Source: a virus
Length of the DNA: 22,993 nt
IMG/VR virus record: IMGVR_UViG_3300037427_001592
Coordinates: 1-22,993 of that record
Direction: 5' to 3' (one strand)
Position numbers and translations under genes: made by a program
Shown: positions 18,442 to 22,993 of the stretch, in pieces
Layout of the letters: every line of letters begins with the position of its first letter
Position numbering within the stretch: the first letter of the stretch is position 1
Notes under the pieces: generated by a model
Told to the model about the DNA's origin: nothing
The model's database searches: none
The model's input: only the letters and a program-made list of their open reading frames with translations

Positions 18442-19728
18442 ATGCAACCATGGAAAGTGATACAAGAACTAGAAGCAGACAATTCTAGACTGAAGAAAGA
18501 AGCAATTATTAAAAGAGAGTCCGATGCAGAAAATATTAGATTCTTTAACGGCATAGGAGCGGCCTTAGACGGCTTTAGAACATTTGGTGTTCAAAAGGTT
18601 CCAGTTGCTAAAAAAGATGGTCCAGGCATAACCCAATCAGACTTTGATGATATTCTTAGAAGTTTGGAGTCTAGGTCTTTAACAGGCAATGCCATGAAGG
18701 ATACCATACAGGTATTGTGTGATAGTTCTAAAATGGAAGAATGGAATGATTGGTACAGAAGAATTTTAATCAAAGATCTAAGATGTGGAATGACCCACAA
18801 GACTGTGAACAAATTTTCTACAATGAAGGTTCCTGTGTTTGATTGTATGTTGGCCACAGACTCTGCCAAACACGAGAAGAAAATGGTAGGAGAGATGCTG
18901 ATAGAACCCAAACTTGACGGAGTTAGAGTCATTGTCATATGTGATGTAGACAAAGATGAAGTGAAATTATTCAGTAGGAACGGAAAAGAGTTGTCTAACT
19001 TTCCTGAAATCAATAAGCAATTTGATGAGATGTTAGACCAGATGTCAGAGTCTATGGTATTTGATGGTGAGGTCATGAGTGATGACTTCCAAACTCTTAT
19101 GAGAGAGATACACAGAAAAGGTGGAGCAAAGACAAAAGATGCCAAACTTAATTTATTTGATTGTATGCCACTCTATAATTTTATGGACGGCAGTTGTGTT
19201 GATCCCATCACTGAAAGAAAGAAATGGTTAGACAAATACGAGTTTGGTCCAAACATTAATGTGGTTGAGTCTGTGAGGATCAATTTAAGTGATGCAGATG
19301 GACAGAAACAATTCGCAGACTATAACAAGATGTGTATAGATAGAGGATTCGAAGGCATAATGGTTAAACCCATAGGCGGTATCTATGAATGTAAGAGAAG
19401 CACAGGATGGTTGAAGGTTAAACCTTTTATAGAAGTATCATTGACAGTCGTAGACACAGAAGAGGGCACAGGTCGTAATGTAGGCAAACTAGGTGCTCTT
19501 ATAGTTGAGGGCACAGACGATGGCAAGTTTATTAAAACGAATGTAGGATCCGGTCTTACAGATACAGATAGAGAAACATATTGGACAGCCAAAGACAAAT
19601 TGATAGGGCAAGTTGTAGAAGTTAGAGCAGATGCCATAACACAGAATCAAAATGCTAAAGATGAATGGAGTCTTAGATTTCCTAGGTTCCTTAGATTTAG
19701 AGGATTTGAAATAGGAGAAAAATTATAA
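18442..19728 (+). CDS. ATP-dependent DNA ligase (T4 gp30-like)
   Basis: A 428-aa protein with all nucleotidyltransferase motifs of ATP-dependent DNA ligases. Motif I is EPKLDGVR (Lys157 the AMP-accepting residue) and RNGKEL lies in motif Ia position. FDGE is at 207-210, followed by LFDCMPL. Motif IV is EGIMVKP (304-310) and motif V is WLKVKP (323-328). The C-terminal OB-like domain has GKLGALIVEGTDDGKF and ends LRFPRFLRFRGFEIGE. An N-terminal helical DNA-binding region (1-140) completes the normal layout. It seals nicks during phage replication and repair. The ATG at 18442 is one base past the previous stop, and the next gene starts at TAATG. Confidence 0.95.
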   Translation: MQPWKVIQELEADNSRLKKEAIIKRESDAENIRFFNGIGAALDGFRTFGVQKVPVAKKDGPGITQSDFDDILRSLESRSLTGNAMKDTIQVLCDSSKMEEWNDWYRRILIKDLRCGMTHKTVNKFSTMKVPVFDCMLATDSAKHEKKMVGEMLIEPKLDGVRVIVICDVDKDEVKLFSRNGKELSNFPEINKQFDEMLDQMSESMVFDGEVMSDDFQTLMREIHRKGGAKTKDAKLNLFDCMPLYNFMDGSCVDPITERKKWLDKYEFGPNINVVESVRINLSDADGQKQFADYNKMCIDRGFEGIMVKPIGGIYECKRSTGWLKVKPFIEVSLTVVDTEEGTGRNVGKLGALIVEGTDDGKFIKTNVGSGLTDTDRETYWTAKDKLIGQVVEVRADAITQNQNAKDEWSLRFPRFLRFRGFEIGEKL

Positions 19729-19967
19729 TGGATATTTGGTTAAGTGATAAACAGGAAAACGATATGAGACAAGATGGTTGGACTATTCCTAAAAAGCCTG
19801 AGACTGGTCCTGTGTTCTTTAAAGATAAAGAAGTCGGGTTCATAGATAATTTTGTGGGATTGCGGGTAGGAGATGATCAGACAGAAGCAATCCATTACCT
19901 GGTAGATAATGAAACTAGGATTGGTTATGCTTTATGGAATGTACCAAAGACAGAGAGGATGTGGTAA
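19728..19967 (+). CDS. Unrecognised 79-aa early protein
   Basis: Not recognised. It is Trp/Asp-rich and appears beta-structured (MDIWLSDKQENDMRQDGWTI; VFFKDKEVGFIDNFVGLRVG; IHYLVDNETRIGYALWNVPK). No metal site or membrane span is visible. It follows the DNA ligase with a one-base overlap and is coupled to the next gene in the same way, so a link to DNA metabolism is possible. Confidence 0.75.
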   Translation: MDIWLSDKQENDMRQDGWTIPKKPETGPVFFKDKEVGFIDNFVGLRVGDDQTEAIHYLVDNETRIGYALWNVPKTERMW

Positions 19968-20242
19968 TGAAAAAAATATCTAAACAAGGATTGCCGTTAA
20001 AAATTACAGCCGAATGGACAGACAATGATTATTGGGATAGGATACTACCTTATGAAGATCAATTGACTTGTACCAATGTCGCAGGTTGGTTGGTGAGAGT
20101 TAATGGTAAAAAGTTTCCTAGAGGTCATTATGCAGATGATGACACACTGGATTGGACTTATAGGTACACACCAGAAGAAGGAAAGACTGAAGAAGGAAAA
20201 CAAATAGCAATTCAAAGAGCAATAACCGAAGGAGGATTTTAA
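19967..20242 (+). CDS. Unrecognised 91-aa early protein
   Basis: Not recognised. It is a soluble protein with LPLKITAEWTDNDYWDRILP (9-28), GWLVRVNGKKFPRGHYADDD and a C-terminal Glu/Lys-rich helix (EEGKTEEGKQIAIQRAITEG). The start is the ATG at 19967, which overlaps the preceding stop. The longer in-frame reading from 19934 lies inside that gene. AGGAGG at its 3' end serves the zinc-ribbon gene. Confidence 0.75.
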   Translation: MKKISKQGLPLKITAEWTDNDYWDRILPYEDQLTCTNVAGWLVRVNGKKFPRGHYADDDTLDWTYRYTPEEGKTEEGKQIAIQRAITEGGF

Positions 20243-20243
20243 T

Positions 20244-20483
20244 ATGCCAGATTATGACTTTGATGATATGTTGGAGACACTAGAAGACGAAGAACAAAGA
20301 CAACCATGGGAAGACGAGTGGATGTGTCCATCTTGTGAACACGGTCCAATGGATGCTGACTCTACAAAATGTGGTAGGTGCGGATGTAAGAAAGATCAAA
20401 AATTCAAATTGTTTGGAGATGATGATGACGGTTGGGGTGAGGAGACCGAAGAAGTGGAGGAAATAAATTATGACTATTATTAA
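20244..20483 (+). CDS. Small zinc-ribbon protein
   Basis: A 79-aa acidic protein with a CPSC...CGRC arrangement (Cys28, Cys31, Cys43, Cys46, plus Cys48). It is flanked by Asp/Glu-rich tails (MPDYDFDDMLETLEDEEQRQ at the start, WGEETEEVEEINYDYY at the end). The four Cys form a short zinc ribbon or rubredoxin-like knuckle. Such proteins may bind nucleic acid or a polymerase subunit; the acidic tails might mimic DNA. None of this is shown by sequence alone. The last 14 nt overlap the coiled-coil gene that follows. Confidence 0.8.
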   Translation: MPDYDFDDMLETLEDEEQRQPWEDEWMCPSCEHGPMDADSTKCGRCGCKKDQKFKLFGDDDDGWGEETEEVEEINYDYY

Positions 20484-20643
20484 AACAATGTCGAAAGACA
20501 CCAAAGATAAAATAAGATCTTTGGAGCAAGAAAAGATTCTTCTAGAAGATATGCTAGAATTTGAGCAAAGACCTGTTCAAATGGTGAAAATAGAAGAAGA
20601 AATCTACGAAATAGAAGACTCTATTGCGAAATTAACCGCATAG
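20470..20643 (+). CDS. Small 57-aa coiled-coil protein
   Basis: ATG at 20470 has GGAGG about 10 nt upstream and overlaps the zinc-ribbon gene by 14 nt. The protein (MTIIKTMSKDTKDKIRSLEQ...) is almost wholly helical with heptads (EKILLEDMLEFE; KIEEEIYEIEDSIAKL), likely two helices joined near QRPVQ. No family is recognised. It closes the promoter-4 operon 19 nt before promoter 5. Confidence 0.7.
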   Translation: MTIIKTMSKDTKDKIRSLEQEKILLEDMLEFEQRPVQMVKIEEEIYEIEDSIAKLTA

Positions 20644-20662
20644 AATATAGGTTTTTCGTAGG

Positions 20663-20690
20663 TTGACGGATTGGTAATCCATGTTATTAT
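20663..20690 (+). promoter_or_regulatory. Early promoter 5 (TTGACG-16-TATTAT, extended -10)
   Basis: TTGACG (20663-20668), spacer GATTGGTAATCCATGT and TATTAT (20685-20690). GGATTGGTAATCC is a perfect 5+3+5 inverted repeat, at the same position as the one in promoter 4 but with a different sequence. Confidence 0.85.
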
Positions 20691-20712
20691 GAATAATAAC
20701 AAAGGAAATGAT

Positions 20713-21018
20713 ATGATATACAAAATAGAAAAACAAATATTAGATTTCGTTAAAACGGATTCTAGAGTTAAAAGAGCAGAAATGGTTCATGGTAGTCTTT
20801 TCGTAGTATTTGAGGACGAGAGAGACACAGATGCTTTCCACATTCTTTTAAGAAGTTTCTTCAATTCTATTGATAGAGATGGTGGAGTTAATATGAACGG
20901 TCCAATAGGCGATGAATATGCCTTTGATTTTGTTCCGCTAGAAGACGAAAGAGAACCTTTATATTCTCAAATTGATACCGCTTTAGAAATTGAAGCAGAT
21001 ATAACGAGGGGGAAATAA
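20713..21018 (+). CDS. Unrecognised 101-aa early protein
   Basis: Not recognised. It has a ferredoxin-like order of elements: a helix (EKQILDFVKTDSRVKRAEMV), a strand (GSLFVVFED), a helix (TDAFHILLRSFFNSI) and a strand (YAFDFVPLED), with an acidic C-terminus. The ATG at 20713 has AAAGGAAA upstream. An in-frame reading from 20671 starts inside the promoter and is rejected. The next gene begins at TAATG. Confidence 0.8.
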   Translation: MIYKIEKQILDFVKTDSRVKRAEMVHGSLFVVFEDERDTDAFHILLRSFFNSIDRDGGVNMNGPIGDEYAFDFVPLEDEREPLYSQIDTALEIEADITRGK

Positions 21019-21197
21019 TGCAGACATTTTTTGGAACGGCATTTATATTTTCAATGATATTCGCGGTTGGTTGTATTGATGGTGGATACGATGGTATTCC
21101 GATGAACGACAATTGGTTAGGATTTTTTATATTCACAGCCATAGGTCTGTTTAGTGGATTCATTACAATCTATATTCAAGCAAAGGAAGGAGAATAA
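21018..21197 (+). CDS. Small 59-aa membrane protein, two spans
   Basis: ATG at 21018 overlaps the previous stop. Two hydrophobic segments (FGTAFIFSMIFAVGC at 5-19, and WLGFFIFTAIGLFSGFITIY at 34-53) are joined by a short loop GGYDGIPMNDN. The C-terminus is charged (QAKEGE). Cys19 sits at the end of span one, but a lipobox is not convincing. The role is unknown; the topology fits a hairpin membrane protein. Confidence 0.7.
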   Translation: MQTFFGTAFIFSMIFAVGCIDGGYDGIPMNDNWLGFFIFTAIGLFSGFITIYIQAKEGE

Positions 21198-21400
21198 TGA
21201 CAAATAAGATTAATTTGGTAATCAACTTATCCATCTTGGCTCTGTTGATCTACCTGTCAGTATCTGTGAAGCAGTTGCAGGACAAGGTATTTCCTGATCC
21301 AAATGTGATGATACCATTATCAGAAAAGACTATCACTGATGATGAATTCAAAGATGCTATTAAGAATCTATTGATACAAAAATTATCGGAGATAGAATAA
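21197..21400 (+). CDS. Small 67-aa protein with N-terminal membrane span
   Basis: The sequence MTNKINLVINLSILALLIYLSVSV gives one span (7-24), followed by a soluble helix region (KQLQDKVFPDPN...FKDAIKNLLIQKLSEIE). The topology would be a short cytoplasmic start and a soluble tail outside. It overlaps its neighbours at TAATG on both sides. No family is recognised. Confidence 0.75.
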   Translation: MTNKINLVINLSILALLIYLSVSVKQLQDKVFPDPNVMIPLSEKTITDDEFKDAIKNLLIQKLSEIE

Positions 21401-21756
21401 TGTCAACTTTGGTTAAGGAGAGAAAATTGAAACCATGGTTTATTAAAATGGCGTTAGAAACCGAACTGAAACATCATGACTGGACATATGAGTATTCAGA
21501 TGATCATGGTGTTTGGAGAAGTGGGTCTGCCCATCAAGATAAGATTAAAAAGATAGTTGGTGATTGTTATGCCGAAGGAGTAGATCCAGCAGATTTATTC
21601 TACAAGTATTGGCCAGGACAACCACCGGCGAACGGTCCTTATATGTATGGAATCAAAAGGACTTGGGAAGAACAATTAGATAAAAGAGCAAAGGAAATAT
21701 CAGAAGAAGATATTGAATTGACCTACAACGAAGAACACAAGGAGCAAGATGAATAG
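21400..21756 (+). CDS. Unrecognised 118-aa early protein
   Basis: Not recognised. It is a soluble, Trp/Tyr-rich protein with LKPWFIKMALETELKHHDWT, HQDKIKKIVGDCYAEGVDPA and YKYWPGQPPANGPYMYGIKR. The C-terminus is helical and acidic (KRAKEISEEDIELTYNEEHK). The last 8 nt overlap the next gene, whose ATG lies within its end. AAGGAG upstream of that ATG is part of this coding sequence. Confidence 0.75.
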   Translation: MSTLVKERKLKPWFIKMALETELKHHDWTYEYSDDHGVWRSGSAHQDKIKKIVGDCYAEGVDPADLFYKYWPGQPPANGPYMYGIKRTWEEQLDKRAKEISEEDIELTYNEEHKEQDE

Positions 21757-22012
21757 ATTGAATTGGATATTGAAAGAGATATACAAAGACGGCAAGAAAA
21801 ACTTCAAATGGGTTTTGAAAGGTGCAGGTCTTGTAGTGGCGATGATATTTGTAATAAAAATATTCATCTATTTTGATATGAAAGAACTCTTTTTACCAAT
21901 ACTAGGTCTATTAATTCCAATCGGAATGTTATATCATTGGTATTCTATGAGTTATGATAATGAACAGAAAAAAATAGTTGATAAATTGAAGGAGACAAAT
22001 GACAGAATATAG
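21749..22012 (+). CDS. 87-aa membrane protein, two spans
   Basis: A basic N-terminus (MNRLNWILKEIYKDGKKNFK) is followed by two hydrophobic segments (VLKGAGLVVAMIFVIKIFIY at 22-41, and ELFLPILGLLIPIGMLYHWY at 46-65). The C-terminal tail is charged (NEQKKIVDKLKETNDRI). A hairpin with both ends in the cytoplasm is predicted from the positive residues. The end overlaps the next gene by 14 nt. The role is unknown. Confidence 0.75.
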   Translation: MNRLNWILKEIYKDGKKNFKWVLKGAGLVVAMIFVIKIFIYFDMKELFLPILGLLIPIGMLYHWYSMSYDNEQKKIVDKLKETNDRI

Positions 22013-22205
22013 TTCACACGATTGGAGAAAGAACACAGACGACGCAGTTGTGGTAGACGATAAAGGTGACAATGTTTTGAAAGTAAATTCTAGCAGAGTC
22101 ATTTTCACTAATCCTAAAACATTAAAAGAAGAATCAGTAGATGTTTCAAGATTGGTTAGAGTGTTTGTTAATAATAGAGATGACCTAAAAAGGAGTGTCA
22201 AATAA
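21999..22205 (+). CDS. Unrecognised 68-aa early protein
   Basis: Not recognised. It looks like a small beta-rich domain (DDAVVVDDKGDNVLKVNSSR, VIFTNPKTLKEESVDVSRLV) with a short basic end. The ATG lies inside the end of the membrane-protein gene, with GGAG upstream, and the stop overlaps the next start. Confidence 0.7.
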   Translation: MTEYSSHDWRKNTDDAVVVDDKGDNVLKVNSSRVIFTNPKTLKEESVDVSRLVRVFVNNRDDLKRSVK

Positions 22206-22573
22206 TGGCAATTACAATTAAAAGATCATTCAAAAATATCAAGTCAGATAAGAAGCCTGTTCAGACCAAGTTCAGCAGATCAGAATACCTAGATGGACAG
22301 GTTGAACATCAGAAATATTATGCCCAAATGCTCAATACAGATATTATCAAAGCAGTTGTATCATCAGTGGGTGTTGATAAGATTCTAAACTCTACAGATG
22401 AACATATGAATGATATACCATTAGGAAAGTGGGATCAAGCGACAAGAAAATTTCATATAAACAAATGGCCAGAAGGTGATTCACCATCACAAGCAGGTCG
22501 AGTATGTGTGGCAAAGGCAGGAGCAAAGGAATTCCTAAGAATTTATCAAGACGGTGACGTGGAGATGTATTAA
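22205..22573 (+). CDS. Unrecognised 122-aa early protein
   Basis: Not recognised. It is basic at the start (MAITIKRSFKNIKSDKKPVQ), then helical (YYAQMLNTDIIKAVVSSVGV), and ends GRVCVAKAGAKEFLRIYQDG. No membrane span or metal motif is seen. AGGAG lies upstream of the ATG within the previous gene. The stop overlaps the next start (TAATG). Confidence 0.75.
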   Translation: MAITIKRSFKNIKSDKKPVQTKFSRSEYLDGQVEHQKYYAQMLNTDIIKAVVSSVGVDKILNSTDEHMNDIPLGKWDQATRKFHINKWPEGDSPSQAGRVCVAKAGAKEFLRIYQDGDVEMY

Positions 22574-22743
22574 TGCAACCAAAGGAATCTAAATCTAACA
22601 GGCATTTCATGTTCTCGATAATGAAGAGCATATTGAGATTTGGTGCTTGTTATGGGTTATGGATCACAGGAGATATGGTATTACAGGCTGTTGGAGTATT
22701 CTTTGGATTGGCAGAAATACTAGGAATTGCGGAAGAATTATAG
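22573..22743 (+). CDS. Tiny 56-aa membrane-associated protein
   Basis: ATG at 22573 overlaps the previous stop. After a basic start (MQPKESKSNRHFMFSIMKSI) come hydrophobic residues from about 18 to 55 (LRFGACYGLWITGDMVLQAV, GVFFGLAEILGIAEEL). This may be one or two short spans, or a helical hairpin. No family is recognised. It is the last gene before promoter 6. Confidence 0.65.
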   Translation: MQPKESKSNRHFMFSIMKSILRFGACYGLWITGDMVLQAVGVFFGLAEILGIAEEL

Positions 22744-22748
22744 GCCGG

Positions 22749-22776
22749 TTGACGATATGGTAATCCGTGCTATTAT
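22749..22776 (+). promoter_or_regulatory. Early promoter 6 (TTGACG-16-TATTAT, extended -10)
   Basis: TTGACG (22749-22754), spacer ATATGGTAATCCGTGC and TATTAT (22771-22776). It shares GGTAATCC with promoter 5 but lacks the perfect inverted repeat. Confidence 0.8.
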
Positions 22777-22808
22777 TAAGAATAAAGAAAATAAAGGAGA
22801 AAGTTGAT

Positions 22809-22993
22809 ATGTCAGAAGAAATAAAAATCATAGATGGAACTTACAAAAAAGATGATCCACACAAGGATATCGGTAAGCAAAAATTTAGAGTCAAAAGATT
22901 CTATACGGTAGAAGTAGATTATGAAGTGGTCGCTGATTCTAAAGATGAAGCAGAAGATGTCGTGTTAGAACACGGCGGAATTGAAAAGATTGA
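22809..22993 (+). CDS. Partial early protein, paralogue of the 56-aa gene at 14106
   Basis: The frame is open from ATG 22809 (AAGGAG nine bases upstream) to the window edge, so the C-terminus is missing. It begins MSEEIKIIDGTYKKDDPHKD. FYTVEVDYEVVADSKDEAED (31-50) matches the strand plus DxDEA helix of the gene at 14106. Function is unknown. It is the first gene of the promoter-6 block. Confidence 0.75.
   Translation, partial: MSEEIKIIDGTYKKDDPHKDIGKQKFRVKRFYTVEVDYEVVADSKDEAEDVVLEHGGIEKI

Noticed and set aside
18591-19145. 184-codon minus-strand frame
   Set aside because: It is antisense to the DNA ligase, which has all catalytic motifs. The frame is Ser/Leu-rich as expected for a shadow.
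1-22993. tRNA genes
   Set aside because: I looked for cloverleaf arms and the GTTCRANYC T-loop consensus and saw no convincing candidate. A covariance-model search would be decisive.

Overview
This window looks like part of a T4-like (myovirus-type) marine phage genome. The host is probably an AT-rich alphaproteobacterium, with SAR11/Pelagibacter the best guess. Genes are tightly packed with 1-4 nt stop/start overlaps. Upstream of many left-hand genes sits an octamer ending in TAAATA, resembling the T4 late promoter TATAAATA. Recognisable phage genes are a tropism-determinant/pectate-lyase-like tail fibre, a RecB-like PD-(D/E)XK nuclease, an ATP-dependent DNA ligase and a SleB-type cell-wall hydrolase. 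A DUF1178 gene, a family typical of alphaproteobacterial chromosomes, supports the host guess. The host call is inference; no marker here proves it.

Left arm (about 1-7411, minus strand): late genes. They run from the partial tail fibre through the nuclease and a series of unrecognised, mostly helical proteins. These include one with a coiled coil plus C-terminal membrane anchor and a small Ala/Gly/Thr-rich protein with a strong ribosome site and its own terminator. The arm ends with a 404-aa protein that carries the motif series of covalent nucleotidyltransferases (ligase/capping fold).

Middle (about 7467-11924): mixed strands. It holds a small membrane protein behind a TATAAATA box and a monocistronic 104-aa basic gene with a consensus sigma-70 promoter and a strong terminator. 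A DUF1178 gene is paired with an endonuclease/exonuclease/phosphatase-like gene. A glycine amidinotransferase homologue has Ser where the family has its catalytic Cys. Two divergent basic proteins, both starting MKI(N/T)E, flank a cluster of iteron-like repeats at 11289-11370.

Right arm (about 12051-22993, plus strand): a long series of small early genes in transcription blocks. Each block opens with a copy of one conserved promoter (TTGACG, 16-nt spacer ending ATCCATG-like, extended -10). Six copies are seen, at 12051, 13102, 14887, 17303, 20663 and 22749. Recognisable members are an Api92/YubB-like ferredoxin-fold protein, an HWDGYP-motif phage protein, SH3-like small proteins, SleB hydrolase, DNA ligase, a zinc-ribbon protein and several tiny membrane proteins. 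Most of the rest are unidentified and probably act in host takeover or DNA metabolism (inference). No tRNA, rRNA, IS element or CRISPR array was seen, and no stretch over 300 bases lacks a gene.
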